This document shows, piece by piece, positions 43,050 through 52,189 of a DNA stretch of 52,412 nucleotides. The first letter of the stretch is position 1. Each line of letters opens with the position of its first letter. This stretch comes from Pseudomonas sp. S31. Lineage in GTDB: Bacteria > Pseudomonadota > Gammaproteobacteria > Pseudomonadales > Pseudomonadaceae. Below the pieces are notes generated by a model. That model was not told the origin of the DNA. It did not search any database and saw only the letters and a program-made list of their open reading frames with translations. The stretch lies in assembly GCF_016648105.1 (NCBI RefSeq), contig NZ_JACVVE010000040.1:1-52412 (forward strand), in the 5' to 3' direction. Made by a program: the position numbers and the translations under genes.

Positions 43050-45502
43050 GGCGTGTTCCTTCCAGGCAGCGGCGTTTCGCTCGCCAGCGGCGCCGGGCCT
43101 GCCGGCAGGCGGGTCAGGCGCAGGGCATTGAGCACCACGATCAGCGAACTGACCGACATGCCGATGGCCGCCCACACCGGAGTGATCCAGCCGAGCGCGG
43201 CGAACGGCAACATGAGGCCATTATACAAGGTCGCCCACAGCAGGTTCTCGACGATGTTGCGGCGTGTGCGCCGGGCCAGGTCGAAGGCTTGCGCCAGGGC
43301 CTGCAGGCGGTTGGACAGCAGTACCGCGTCGGCACTGGTTTTGGCCAGGTCGGTGGCGCTGCCCATGGCCACACTGATGTCGGCGGCGGCCAGCACGGGC
43401 ACGTCGTTGACCCCGTCGCCCAGCATCAGCACCTTGTGGCCTGCGGCCTGCAATGCCTTGAGCCGTTCGAGCTTGTCGTCCGGGCGCAGGCCGCCGATGG
43501 CCTGGTCGATGCCCAACTGGGCGGCCACTTCGGCAACCATCGGCGAACTGTCGCCGGACAGCAGCAGGGTCCGCCAGCCGCGTCGCTTGCACGCGGCCAG
43601 CAGCGCCGGCGCATCCTCGCGCAGGCGGTCGTCCAGGCCGAACCAGGCCAGCGGCCCCGTGGTGTCGCCCAGCAGCAGCCACTGGCCACGGGGTTCGGGC
43701 AGCGATGGTGGGCGTGTGCCACTCAGCGAGCAGACGAACGCAGGCTGACCGATGCGCAGCTGCAGCCCGTCCACCTGGCCCTCCAGGCCCAGGCCGGGCA
43801 CGCTGCGTACGGCTTCGGCAGGCAAGGTGGCATGGCCGAAGGCGCGGGCGATGGGGTGCTCGGAGCGGTTTTCCAGGGCGGCGGCCAGGGCCAGGCAGCG
43901 CTCGGCCGGCAAGGCGCCAAGGGGGTGCATGGTGCGCAGGGCCAGGCGCCCTTCGGTCAGGGTGCCGGTCTTGTCGAAGATCACCGTGTCGATCTGGTTC
44001 AGGCCTTCCAGCACATGGCCACGGGTCACCAGCAGCCCGAGCTTGTGCAGGGTGCCGGTGGCAGCGGTCAGGGCGGTGGGGGTGGCCAGCGAAAGGGCGC
44101 ACGGGCAGGTCGCCACCAGCATCGCCAGGACGATCCAGAACGCCCGCGCCGGCTCCAGGTACCACCACCACAGGCCGATGGCCACGGCAACCAGCAGGCT
44201 GAACAGCAGGAACCACTGCGCGGCGCGGTCGGCGATCCGCGCCAGGCGGGGTTTTTCCGTCTGGGCACGTTCGAGCAGGCGGACGATGGCCGACAGTCGC
44301 GAGTCCTGGCCGAGGGCTTCGACAGCGATGTCCAGGGTGCTTTCCACATTCAGCGTGCCGCCGGTGACCCGCTCGCCAGCCTGGCGAGGCAGGGGCAGGT
44401 ATTCGCCAGTCAGCAGCGATTCGTCGACGCTGGAGCGGCCTTCGACGATGTGGCCATCGGCGGGGATCACCGCGCCGGGCAGTACGCGCACCTTGTCGCC
44501 GCGCTGCAGCTCGTGCAGCAGGATGCGCTCGGCATTGCCGTTGCTGTCCAGGCGCAGGCACGAAGCTGGCAGCAGGTTGACCAACTGCGCGGTGGCCGCC
44601 GCCGTGCGCTCGCGGGCGCGGCGCTCCAGGTAGCGGCCGGTGAGCAGAAACAGGGCGAACATGCCCACGGTATCGAAGTACAGCTCGCCGCTGCCGCTGA
44701 TGGCGGTCCAGATCCCGGCGCCAAAAGCGAGGGCGATGGCCAGCGACACCGACACGTCCATGGTCAGGTGGCGCGTGCGCAGGTCGCGCGCGGCGCCCTT
44801 GAAGATCGGCGCGCAGCTGTAGAACACGATCGGGATGGTCAGAAACAGCGCCACCCAGCGCAGGATGGCGTGCAGCTCGGGCGACAGGTCGATGTTGAAT
44901 TCCGGCCAGGTGGCCATGGTCGCCATCATCGCCTGGAACCACAGCAGCCCGGCCACGCCAAGGCGGCGCAGGGCGCTGCGGTTTTCCCGGGCCAGTTGCT
45001 CGGCGGCCTGGTCGGGCTGGTAGGGGTGGGCGGCATAGCCGATCTGGCGCAGCTCGGCCAGCAGCGCGGACAGCGGCAACTGGCGGTCGTCCCAGTTCAG
45101 CAGCAAGCGGTGGTTCGACAGGTTCAGCCGTGCTTCGGCAACGCCGGGCAGCTTGCCCAGGTGTTTTTCGATCAGCCAGCCACAAGCCGCGCAGCTGATG
45201 CCTTCGACCAGCAAGGTGGCCTGGGCCAGCTCGCCGGCATGGTGCACGAACCCCTGTTGCACATCGGCGCGGTCGTACAGTGCCAGTTCGTCCTGCAACT
45301 GCCGAGGCAAAGCCTCGGGATTGGCACTGGTCTCGCTGCGGTGCTGGTAGTAGTGCTCCAGGCCGCCGGCGACGATGGCCTGCGCCACCGCCTGGCAGCC
45401 CGGGCAGCAGAACATCCGCGATGCGCCTAGCACCTGGGCGGTGAAGTGGCTGCCGGCCGGAACGGGCAGGGCGCAGTGGTAGCAGGGGGTGGGTTGGGTC
45501 AT
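43031..45502 (-). CDS. ccoI: Copper-transporting P-type ATPase CcoI
   Basis: The 823-residue P1B-type ATPase supplies copper for the binuclear centre of CcoN. The N-terminus has a cysteine-rich metal-binding segment (CYHC at 7-10 and FCCPGC at 31-36), then a heavy-metal-associated domain with GISCAACG (Cys104, Cys107). Transmembrane CPC lies in ATCPCALSLATPTA. The phosphorylation site is DKTGTLTEG, and the hinge GDGVNDVPVLAAADISVAMG is intact. Start at MTQPTPCYHC is preferred. Upstream frame sequence lies in a REP region. It follows ccoH after about 147 bases containing a perfect REP pair. Confidence 0.95.
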   Translation of the reverse strand: MTQPTPCYHCALPVPAGSHFTAQVLGASRMFCCPGCQAVAQAIVAGGLEHYYQHRSETSANPEALPRQLQDELALYDRADVQQGFVHHAGELAQATLLVEGISCAACGWLIEKHLGKLPGVAEARLNLSNHRLLLNWDDRQLPLSALLAELRQIGYAAHPYQPDQAAEQLARENRSALRRLGVAGLLWFQAMMATMATWPEFNIDLSPELHAILRWVALFLTIPIVFYSCAPIFKGAARDLRTRHLTMDVSVSLAIALAFGAGIWTAISGSGELYFDTVGMFALFLLTGRYLERRARERTAAATAQLVNLLPASCLRLDSNGNAERILLHELQRGDKVRVLPGAVIPADGHIVEGRSSVDESLLTGEYLPLPRQAGERVTGGTLNVESTLDIAVEALGQDSRLSAIVRLLERAQTEKPRLARIADRAAQWFLLFSLLVAVAIGLWWWYLEPARAFWIVLAMLVATCPCALSLATPTALTAATGTLHKLGLLVTRGHVLEGLNQIDTVIFDKTGTLTEGRLALRTMHPLGALPAERCLALAAALENRSEHPIARAFGHATLPAEAVRSVPGLGLEGQVDGLQLRIGQPAFVCSLSGTRPPSLPEPRGQWLLLGDTTGPLAWFGLDDRLREDAPALLAACKRRGWRTLLLSGDSSPMVAEVAAQLGIDQAIGGLRPDDKLERLKALQAAGHKVLMLGDGVNDVPVLAAADISVAMGSATDLAKTSADAVLLSNRLQALAQAFDLARRTRRNIVENLLWATLYNGLMLPFAALGWITPVWAAIGMSVSSLIVVLNALRLTRLPAGPAPLASETPLPGRNTPCPRSM

Positions 45503-45535
45503 AGGGCAAACACAAAGAACTGGCTGGAGTGCAGT

Positions 45536-45630
45536 CCCTGTGGGAGCGGGCTTGCCCCGCGAAAGGGCCGGTACTGGCAACGCATGCTGCAGGCCAGGCC
45601 CTTTCGCGGGGCAAGCCCGCTCCCACAGGG
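45536..45630. repeat. Perfect 34-base REP pair between ccoH and ccoI
   Basis: Arms 45536-45569 and 45597-45630 are perfect inverted copies (CCCTGTGGGAGCGGGCTTGC and onward) around a 27-base loop. It lies inside the ccoGHIS unit and could reduce expression of ccoI relative to ccoGH. Confidence 0.9.
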
Positions 45631-45649
45631 GAGGATGGTGGTGCGGCGG

Positions 45650-46177
45650 CTACTTATGCTCTGCACCTTGCAGCGCTTCATCGCCCAATTGCAAGGTCAG
45701 GCCATGCTCGACCTTTTCTTCTTCGAACAGCCGCCACACATGGTCGTCCTGGCTGCCCAGCAGTTCGACGAAGCGCCTTCCTTCGACCTTGTCATCCAGC
45801 TGCCCGACATAGCGACCGGCTTCGACACGGCTCAGCGCCACCTTGCGGTCGCGGTCCGGCTGGGTCGGCGAGATCAGGTTCAGCTCCAAGGTTTGCGGGT
45901 CGCTGTTGCCGCTCAGACGTACGTCCACCTCGCCGGTCAGTTCGTCCAGGTGCACGCTGGCCTTGAGGTTGAGGGTCTGGGCCAGCAGCTCGCGGTCCAG
46001 CGAGCGGTTGATACCCTTGCCGGCCTCGTAGTAGTTGTCGTTGACCAGGTTGTCCGGGTTGCGCACGGCAATGCTGACCATGGTCAGGCTCAGGCACACC
46101 GAGGTGGTCAGGATGCCGATGATGATCCAGGGCCAGAGGTGCTTGTACCAGGGGCTGGCGGCGGTGGCAGCAGGCAT
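45650..46177 (-). CDS. ccoH: Cytochrome cbb3 assembly protein CcoH (FixH)
   Basis: The 175-residue FixH/CcoH protein has one N-terminal helix (HLWPWIIIGILTTSVCLSL) and a periplasmic domain with VNDNYYEAGKGINRSLDRE, the family hallmark. It is a stable partner in cbb3 assembly, thought to act with CcoI. It lies 12 bases after ccoG. Confidence 0.93.
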   Translation of the reverse strand: MPAATAASPWYKHLWPWIIIGILTTSVCLSLTMVSIAVRNPDNLVNDNYYEAGKGINRSLDRELLAQTLNLKASVHLDELTGEVDVRLSGNSDPQTLELNLISPTQPDRDRKVALSRVEAGRYVGQLDDKVEGRRFVELLGSQDDHVWRLFEEEKVEHGLTLQLGDEALQGAEHK

Positions 46178-46189
46178 TGTCGTTCTCTC

Positions 46190-47605
46190 TCAGCGGATCT
46201 GTGGGCCGATGAAGCGGCTCTTGGCTTCAACCTGGCTGTCGCCGTCGTCGGCGCTCTTGAGGATGAAGGTGATTTCGTTGGTGGTCGAAGGCAGCTTCTC
46301 GGGGGCGACCGACAGTTGCACCGGCAGGCTGACGATGTCGCCGGCGGCCACGCTGATCTCGCGCTGGCCCTCCAGGCGCAGGTCGGGCAGGCCGGAGGCA
46401 TCGAGCACGTAGACGTGGTCGCGCTGGTCCTTGTTCATCACCTTGAGGCTGTACACGTTCTCGATCCGCCCTTGGGCGTTCTCGCGGTACAGCACCCGGT
46501 CCTTGCTGACGTCGAAACCGACCAGCGAGCGGGTGGCGAACGCCGTGGCCAGGGCGCCGATCATCACCAGCAGCACCACCGCATAGCCGATCAGGCGCGG
46601 GCGGGCCATGTGGGTCTTCTGCCCCGACAGGTTGTGCTCGGTGGTATAGCTGATCAGGCCGCGCGGGTAGTTCATCTTGTCCATGATGCTGTCGCAGGCG
46701 TCGATGCAGGCCGCGCAGCCGATGCATTCGATCTGCAGGCCGTCGCGGATGTCGATGCCGGTCGGGCAGACCTGTACGCACATGGTGCAGTCGATGCAGT
46801 CGCCCAGGCCCTTGGCCTTGTAGTCGACGTCCTTCTTGCGCGGGCCACGGGTCTCGCCACGGCGCGGATCGTAGGAAACGATCAGGGTGTCCTTGTCGAA
46901 CATCACGCTCTGGAAGCGTGCGTAGGGGCACATGTACACGCACACTTGCTCGCGCAACCAGCCGGCGTTGCCATAGGTGGCCAGGGTGAAGAAGCCGACC
47001 CAGAAGTAGGCCCAGCCGTCGGCCTGGCCGGTGAAGAATTCGCTGAACAGTTCGCGGATCGGCGAAAAGTAGCCGACGAAGGTCATGCCGGTGACGAAAC
47101 CGATCAGCAACCACAGGCTGTGCTTGGCCAGCTTGCGCACGAACTTGTTGCCGCTCATGGGTGCGCGGTCGAGCTTCATGCGCTGGTTGCGGTCACCCTC
47201 GGTGACTTTCTCGCACCACATGAAGATCCACGTCCACACGCTTTGCGGGCAGGTGTAGCCGCACCAGACACGGCCAGCGAACACGGTGATGAAGAACAGG
47301 CCGAAGGCGGCGACGATGAGGATGCCCGAGAGCAGGATGAAATCCTGCGGCCAGATGGTGGCGCCGAAGATGTAGAACTTGCGCTCCGGCAGGTTCCACC
47401 AGACCGCCTGGTGACCACCCCAGTTCAGCCACACGGTGCCGAAGTAGAGCAGGAACAGGAACGCCCCGCCGACCATCCGCAGCCTGCGGAACAGGCCGGT
47501 GAAGGCACGGGTGTAGATCTTTTCACGGGCGGCGTAGAGGTCGACGGAGTCCTTCCCTTTGCTGGCAGGCGGGGTGACATCATGTACCGGAATTTGCTTG
47601 CTCAT
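46190..47605 (-). CDS. ccoG: Cytochrome c oxidase accessory protein CcoG (FixG)
   Basis: The roughly 471-residue membrane protein has several helices and two ferredoxin-type [4Fe-4S] cluster motifs (CIDCTMCVQVCP and CIGCAACIDACD, about residues 255-300). A further CGYTCPQSVWTWIF motif is near residue 110. CcoG-type proteins reduce copper for CcoN assembly. Three start codons run together (TTG, ATG, ATG at 47611-47603). The last, MSKQIPVHD, has the best spacing to GGGA. The C-terminal domain is Ig-like (VSLPVQLSVAPEKLPS). An Anr box lies 168-181 bases upstream. Confidence 0.94.
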   Translation of the reverse strand: MSKQIPVHDVTPPASKGKDSVDLYAAREKIYTRAFTGLFRRLRMVGGAFLFLLYFGTVWLNWGGHQAVWWNLPERKFYIFGATIWPQDFILLSGILIVAAFGLFFITVFAGRVWCGYTCPQSVWTWIFMWCEKVTEGDRNQRMKLDRAPMSGNKFVRKLAKHSLWLLIGFVTGMTFVGYFSPIRELFSEFFTGQADGWAYFWVGFFTLATYGNAGWLREQVCVYMCPYARFQSVMFDKDTLIVSYDPRRGETRGPRKKDVDYKAKGLGDCIDCTMCVQVCPTGIDIRDGLQIECIGCAACIDACDSIMDKMNYPRGLISYTTEHNLSGQKTHMARPRLIGYAVVLLVMIGALATAFATRSLVGFDVSKDRVLYRENAQGRIENVYSLKVMNKDQRDHVYVLDASGLPDLRLEGQREISVAAGDIVSLPVQLSVAPEKLPSTTNEITFILKSADDGDSQVEAKSRFIGPQIR

Positions 47606-47772
47606 CATCAAGTCCCACGGCAGTGGAAAAACGCCGCGGCCGGTACGTGCCAGCCGCGGTCATGTCTAGCTAGGCGTCTGTAGGCATCATACGCCGGTCG
47701 GGACGCCACGAGTCGCGGTGCGACGTTCAGTCGCATTGGGTTGTGTCCTGTAATGGTGTATTTGGCGGCCGC

Positions 47773-47786
47773 TTGACCCAGGTCAA
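47773..47786. promoter_or_regulatory. Anr/FNR box upstream of ccoG
   Basis: TTGAC-CCAG-GTCAA is a palindrome that fits the FNR-type pattern with symmetrical C/G at the inner positions. It lies between the phosphoesterase gene stop (47831) and ccoG, so ccoGHIS appears to have its own low-oxygen promoter. Confidence 0.7.
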
Positions 47787-47830
47787 TTGACAGGCCGCCC
47801 CTTTCTATAAACAACGTGTTTGTCTGGCGC

Positions 47831-48814
47831 TCAATACAGCTTCAGCGTGTCCAGGTGTTCGGCTGCGGCCCAGTCGTTGTCGCGTACGCATTTGACGCTC
47901 AGGTGCTGCGCGTCTTCGCTCAGTTCTGCCAGCAGATAGGTGCGCTGGGAGGCCGAGCCGCTCAGGTAGGCGGGTACGCGGCCAAAATGGCGTGCGTCGT
48001 GCAGATGCCGCCCAGCGTCCTTGTGATAATGACCAGCGAACACAGCATTGACCTGATAGTGCTCGATCATGCGTTGGAACCGTTGGAGTTGTTCGGCGCT
48101 GCCGGCCCAGTCATCAGGTTGATGCATGTTGAGCAGGGTGATCTGGCCGTGCTCGTAGCTTTCCTTGAGTTGCTCCTCCAGCCAGTCCAGGGCGTCGGAG
48201 ATTTCAAAGCGAATGCGTCCGGCAGTGGAACCGCTGATGAAGGAAACCCGGTACGTGGGCTCGTTGTTCAGCTGAATCAGTCGCACCCGACCAAAGCTGA
48301 TGCTGTAGCCCAGGCTTCCACTGTGCCGAATGCCCTCGTAGTCGTAAGTGGATTGCAGTTGCATCACGTCGACACGCTCCTTGTGATGGTCGATCAGGTC
48401 CATCACGCTGTCCCTGGCAGCGCCATTGTTGAGGGTGTCGTCGATGTTGTTGCGGTAGTCGTGATTGCCCAGGCCGAAGTAGTAGTTCTCTTTCAAGTGG
48501 TCTTGCAGGATCGGATACAGCACGCGGCGCTGCCAGCCGTGACCAAAGGCCGTCATGTCGCCGTTGATCATCACTGGGATGCCCGTGCCGCCCAGGCTTG
48601 TGCGGTAGGTGGCGATGCTCGCGTACTGCTCGTTGATCAGCGCTTGCGATTCGCTGTCGCGCTCGGCGTCGGACTGCTCGATGCCATCGTCGGTGGCGGG
48701 GGTCCAGGGGTATTGTGGGTCGGAAGCGAACACGAAGGCCCTCGGCGTCGGGCGATTGCCATGGCGGCCAGGTTGTTTGGCCGGCAGGGCGTTGGGGTAG
48801 GGGCGTTCATTCAT
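47831..48814 (-). CDS. Calcineurin-like metallophosphoesterase
   Basis: The 327-residue protein has the metallophosphoesterase motifs in order: FASDPQYPW (an uncommon D-x-Q in place of D-x-H), VMINGDMTAFG, YYFGLGNHDYRNN, LLNMHQPDDW and FAGHYHKD. It has no signal peptide or membrane helix, so it is probably cytosolic or exported by another route. Start MNERPYPNALP at 48814 follows AAGGA by about 9 bases. It is interposed between ccoP and ccoG, where Pseudomonas normally has no such gene. The substrate could be a phospho-ester, phospholipid or nucleotide, and nothing distinguishes these. Functional connection to the oxidase is doubtful. Confidence 0.8.
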   Translation of the reverse strand: MNERPYPNALPAKQPGRHGNRPTPRAFVFASDPQYPWTPATDDGIEQSDAERDSESQALINEQYASIATYRTSLGGTGIPVMINGDMTAFGHGWQRRVLYPILQDHLKENYYFGLGNHDYRNNIDDTLNNGAARDSVMDLIDHHKERVDVMQLQSTYDYEGIRHSGSLGYSISFGRVRLIQLNNEPTYRVSFISGSTAGRIRFEISDALDWLEEQLKESYEHGQITLLNMHQPDDWAGSAEQLQRFQRMIEHYQVNAVFAGHYHKDAGRHLHDARHFGRVPAYLSGSASQRTYLLAELSEDAQHLSVKCVRDNDWAAAEHLDTLKLY

Positions 48815-48916
48815 CTGGGCAATCCTTATTGGTAGACAGGCGGGCTGCCTGTACTGGCAGGATTGCGCAGTGGGTCTGGGCAAGGCATGCGGAACCGGTT
48901 CCCGTTTCGACTGCGC

Positions 48917-48952
48917 GGCAACGGCCCTGTCACCAGGGGCAGGGCCGTTGCC
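48917..48952 (-). terminator. Strong hairpin after ccoP
   Basis: A perfect 13-bp stem GGCAACGGCCCTG/CAGGGCCGTTGCC with a 10-base loop lies 6 bases beyond the ccoP stop. No T-run follows, so it may protect the 3' end of ccoNOQP mRNA or act as a partial terminator before the phosphoesterase gene. Confidence 0.55.
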
Positions 48953-48958
48953 AGCGAG

Positions 48959-49939
48959 TCATTGGCCTTCGGCGGGTGCCGGTGCCTGGTGCGACAGGCT
49001 GTACACATAAGCCGCCAGCAGGTGTACCTTGTCGTTGCCTTGCAGCTGTTCCTGGGCCGGCATCTGGCCCTGGCGACCGTAGCGGATGGTCTGTTGCAGC
49101 TGGGCGAAGCTCGAACCGTAGATGAACGCCTGCGGGTGGGTCAGGTCGGGTGCGCCCATGGCTGGGGTCCCCTTGCCTTCAGGCCCGTGGCAGGCCACGC
49201 AGTTGGCGGCGAAGATCTTCTGGCCGTTCTCCGCATCGGCCTTGGCGCCTTCGGGCAGCGTGCGCTTGTCGAGCTTGCTGATCACGAATGCGGCCACGTC
49301 GGCCACGCCCTGTTCGCCGATGACTTCAGACCAGGCCGGCATCACGCCATGCCGACCGCCCATGATGGTGGTCTTGATGGTTTCCGGCTCGCCGCCCCAG
49401 CGCCAGTCGCTGTCGGTCAGGTTGGGGAAGCCATAGGCGCCCTTGGCGTCCGAGCCATGGCACACCGAGCAGTTGGAGGCGAACAGCCGCGCGCCCATCT
49501 TCAGTGCCTGCGGGTCCTTGGCCACGTCCTCGATGGGCATGGCGGCGAACTTGGCGAAGATCGGCCCGAAGCGGGCATCGGCCTTGGCCATTTCCTTTTC
49601 CCACTCGTGCACGCCGGTCCAGCCGGATTGGCCGTTGGAGAACTCGGTCTGCTTGTCGTTATCCAGGTAGCTGTAGCCCGGCAGCACGCCTTTCCAGTTG
49701 CCCAGGCCCGGGTACAGGACCAGGTAGCCGAGGGCGAAGACGATGGTGCCGACGAACAGCCAGAACCACCAGCGAGGCAGAGGGTTGTCATATTCCTCGA
49801 TGCCATCGAAGGCATGCCCGACGGTCTCGTCGGTGACCTCTTCGCGCTGGCCCTTGCGGGTCGACAGCAGCAACCAGGTCAGCGAGAAGATGGTGCCCAG
49901 GGTCAGGACGGTGACGTACAGACTCCAGAAGGTTGTCAT
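48959..49939 (-). CDS. ccoP: cbb3 oxidase dihaem cytochrome c subunit CcoP
   Basis: The 326-residue subunit brings electrons to the catalytic subunit. It has two N-terminal membrane helices (about 4-25 and 56-76, joined by the PRWWFWLF segment). Two c-type haem motifs follow, CSVCH at 157-161 and CVACH at 247-251, with candidate methionine ligands in GVMPAW and GQMPAQ. It overlaps ccoQ by 4 bases. Length is normal for a dihaem CcoP. Confidence 0.96.
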   Translation of the reverse strand: MTTFWSLYVTVLTLGTIFSLTWLLLSTRKGQREEVTDETVGHAFDGIEEYDNPLPRWWFWLFVGTIVFALGYLVLYPGLGNWKGVLPGYSYLDNDKQTEFSNGQSGWTGVHEWEKEMAKADARFGPIFAKFAAMPIEDVAKDPQALKMGARLFASNCSVCHGSDAKGAYGFPNLTDSDWRWGGEPETIKTTIMGGRHGVMPAWSEVIGEQGVADVAAFVISKLDKRTLPEGAKADAENGQKIFAANCVACHGPEGKGTPAMGAPDLTHPQAFIYGSSFAQLQQTIRYGRQGQMPAQEQLQGNDKVHLLAAYVYSLSHQAPAPAEGQ

Positions 49940-50133
49940 TGTTGTTTGCTCCCAGACGCTTTTGCTTGCGCTTGCTCGACGTGGCGGGTGGCTTCGGGGT
50001 CATCGGCGAACGGCAACTGGGTCGCTTCGTCGAAGTCCTGCTTGCGCCGTGGGTTGAATACCCACAGCGCCAGGCCCACGAAGGCGACCATCACCACGAC
50101 GGTGCCCAGGCCGCGAATCATCCCGATATCCAT
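49936..50133 (-). CDS. ccoQ: cbb3 oxidase small subunit CcoQ
   Basis: The 65-residue protein has a single helix (IRGLGTVVVMVAFVGLALWV) and a charged tail FNPRRKQDFDEATQLPF, typical of CcoQ/FixQ. It stabilises the complex. The start ATG 50133 is 5 bases beyond the ccoO stop, and its stop overlaps the ccoP start. Confidence 0.93.
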   Translation of the reverse strand: MDIGMIRGLGTVVVMVAFVGLALWVFNPRRKQDFDEATQLPFADDPEATRHVEQAQAKASGSKQQ

Positions 50134-50138
50134 CAGCG

Positions 50139-50747
50139 TCACCGTTTGCTCTTGATGATGGTGCCAAGACCTTGCAGGTACGCGACGACGGCGTCCATTT
50201 CGGTCTTGCCCTTGACCGCGTCGCGGGCCCCGGCGATGTCCTCGTCGGTGTACGGCACGCCGAGGGTGCGCAGGACTTCCATCTTCTTCGCGGTGTCCTT
50301 GCCGTCGAGCTTGTTCTCCACCAGCCAGGGGTAGGACGGCATCTTCGACTCGGGCACGACGTTGCGGGGGTTGTACAGGTGGGCGCGGTGCCAGTCGTCG
50401 GAGTAGCGCCCGCCGACCCGGGCCAGGTCCGGGCCGGTGCGCTTGGAGCCCCACAGGAACGGGTGGTCCCAGACGCTTTCGCCGGCTACCGAGTAGTGGC
50501 CGTAGCGCTCGGTCTCGGCGCGGAACGGGCGGATCATCTGCGAGTGGCAACCGACGCAACCTTCGCGGATGTAGATATCGCGCCCTTCGAGTTCGAGGGC
50601 GGGGCGCGGCTTCATGCCTTCGACCGGTTTGTTGGTCACGTCCTGGAAAAACAGCGGGACGATCTGGGTCAGGCCACCGACGCTCACGGCGATGACCATG
50701 AAGAAGGCCAGCAGGCCGATGTTCTTCTCGACGGCTTCATGCTTCAT
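50139..50747 (-). CDS. ccoO: cbb3 oxidase monohaem cytochrome c subunit CcoO
   Basis: The 202-residue subunit has one N-terminal membrane anchor (GLLAFFMVIAVSVGGLTQIV) and a c-type haem motif CVGCH at 64-68. The conserved SQMIRPFRAETERYG and PYPW-like SYPWLV blocks follow. Its ATG overlaps the ccoN stop (TGATG), giving coupled translation. Confidence 0.96.
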   Translation of the reverse strand: MKHEAVEKNIGLLAFFMVIAVSVGGLTQIVPLFFQDVTNKPVEGMKPRPALELEGRDIYIREGCVGCHSQMIRPFRAETERYGHYSVAGESVWDHPFLWGSKRTGPDLARVGGRYSDDWHRAHLYNPRNVVPESKMPSYPWLVENKLDGKDTAKKMEVLRTLGVPYTDEDIAGARDAVKGKTEMDAVVAYLQGLGTIIKSKR

Positions 50748-52189
50748 CAGTGCGCTCCCACGACGACGATCTTGGCGGCTTCCTCGGCCTGTGCCGGGTT
50801 GGCGGCCCGCACGGTACGCAGCACGTTGTAGGCCATCAGCAACATGCCGGAGGCGAAGAACGCACCGCCGAGGGCGCGTACGATATAGCCCGGGTGGCTG
50901 GCCTGGAGGGCCTCGACGAAGGAGTAGGTGAGCGTGCCGTCATCGTTGATGGCGCGCCACATCAGGCCCTGGGTGATGCCGTTGACCCACATCGAGGCGA
51001 TGTACAGCACGGTGCCGATGGTGGCGAGCCAGAAGTGCGCGTTGATCAGCCCGACGCTGTGCATCTGCGCACGGCCATACAGGCGCGGGATCATGTGGTA
51101 GACCGCGCCGATGGAGATCATCGCCACCCAGCCGAGGGCTCCGGCGTGCACGTGGCCGATGGTCCAGTCGGTGTAGTGCGATAGCGAGTTCACCGTCTTG
51201 ATCGCCATCATCGGGCCTTCGAAGGTGGACATGCCATAGAACGCCAGCGACACCACCAGGAAGCGCAGGATCGGGTCGGTGCGCAGTTTGTGCCAGGCGC
51301 CCGACAGGGTCATCATGCCGTTGATCATGCCGCCCCAGCTCGGTGCCAGGAGGATGATCGACATCACCATGCCCAGCGACTGCGCCCAGTCGGGCAGGGC
51401 AGTGTAGTGCAGGTGGTGCGGGCCGGCCCAGATGTACAGGGTGATCAATGCCCAGAAGTGGACGATCGACAGGCGATAGGAGTAGATCGGCCGCTCGGCC
51501 TGTTTGGGCACGAAGTAGTACATCATCCCCAGGAAGCCGGTGGTGAGGAAGAAGCCCACGGCGTTGTGGCCGTACCACCACTGGATCATCGCGTCGGTGG
51601 CGCCGGAGTACGCCGAGTACGACTTGAACAGGCTGACCGGCAGCGAGATGTGGTTGACGATGTGCAGCATCGCCGTGACCACGATGAAGGCGCCATAGAA
51701 CCAGTTGCCGACATAGATGTGCTTGGTCTTGCGCTTGACGATGGTGCCGAAGAACACCAGTGCGTAGGTGACCCAGACGATGGCCAGGAGAATCGCCAGC
51801 GGCCATTCCAGCTCGGCATATTCCTTGGTGGTGGTATAGCCCATCGGCAGGGTGATCAGCGCACCGACGATCACCGCCTGCCAACCCCAGAAGGTGAAGG
51901 CCGCCATGCTGTCGGAAATCAGCCGGGTCTGGCAGGTTCGCTGCACCACGTAGTAGCTGGTGCCGAACAGCGCACAGCCACCGAAGGCGAAGATCACCAG
52001 GTTGGTGTGCAGCGGGCGCAGGCGACCGAAGCTGGTCCATGGCAGGTCGAGGTTGAGCTGGGGCCAGACCAGTTGCGAGGCGATAAACACGCCCAGGCCC
52101 ATGCCCAGAATCCCCCAGACCACCGTCATGATGGCGAACTGGCGGACGACCCTATAGTTATAAGCGGTCGGACTGATTGCAGTGCTCAT
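50747..52189 (-). CDS. ccoN: cbb3-type cytochrome c oxidase catalytic subunit CcoN
   Basis: The 480-residue haem-copper oxidase subunit reduces oxygen with high affinity and pumps protons. Metal ligands fit the C-family: low-spin haem b by His61 (LRPLHTNL) and His348, CuB by His208 (YGHNAVGF), His258 and His259 (AGPHHLHY), and high-spin haem by His346 (IGHVHAG). Tyr252 is placed for the cross-link to His208 typical of cbb3 enzymes. Twelve helices are expected. The start MSTAISPTAYNYRV is preferred over an upstream frame extension. It heads ccoN-ccoO-ccoQ-ccoP. A second ccoNOQP copy, common in Pseudomonas, would lie beyond the window. Confidence 0.97.
   Translation of the reverse strand: MSTAISPTAYNYRVVRQFAIMTVVWGILGMGLGVFIASQLVWPQLNLDLPWTSFGRLRPLHTNLVIFAFGGCALFGTSYYVVQRTCQTRLISDSMAAFTFWGWQAVIVGALITLPMGYTTTKEYAELEWPLAILLAIVWVTYALVFFGTIVKRKTKHIYVGNWFYGAFIVVTAMLHIVNHISLPVSLFKSYSAYSGATDAMIQWWYGHNAVGFFLTTGFLGMMYYFVPKQAERPIYSYRLSIVHFWALITLYIWAGPHHLHYTALPDWAQSLGMVMSIILLAPSWGGMINGMMTLSGAWHKLRTDPILRFLVVSLAFYGMSTFEGPMMAIKTVNSLSHYTDWTIGHVHAGALGWVAMISIGAVYHMIPRLYGRAQMHSVGLINAHFWLATIGTVLYIASMWVNGITQGLMWRAINDDGTLTYSFVEALQASHPGYIVRALGGAFFASGMLLMAYNVLRTVRAANPAQAEEAAKIVVVGAH

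Noticed and set aside
42491..45430. A 979-codon open frame antisense to ccoI and ccoS
   Set aside because: The opposite strand encodes a complete P-type ATPase. The shadow has no start signal or family features.
47773..47786. TTGACCCAGGTCAA considered as another YTGAC-N6-GTCAR purine operator
   Set aside because: The half-site spacing is 4, not 6, which fits an FNR/Anr box beside cbb3 assembly genes.
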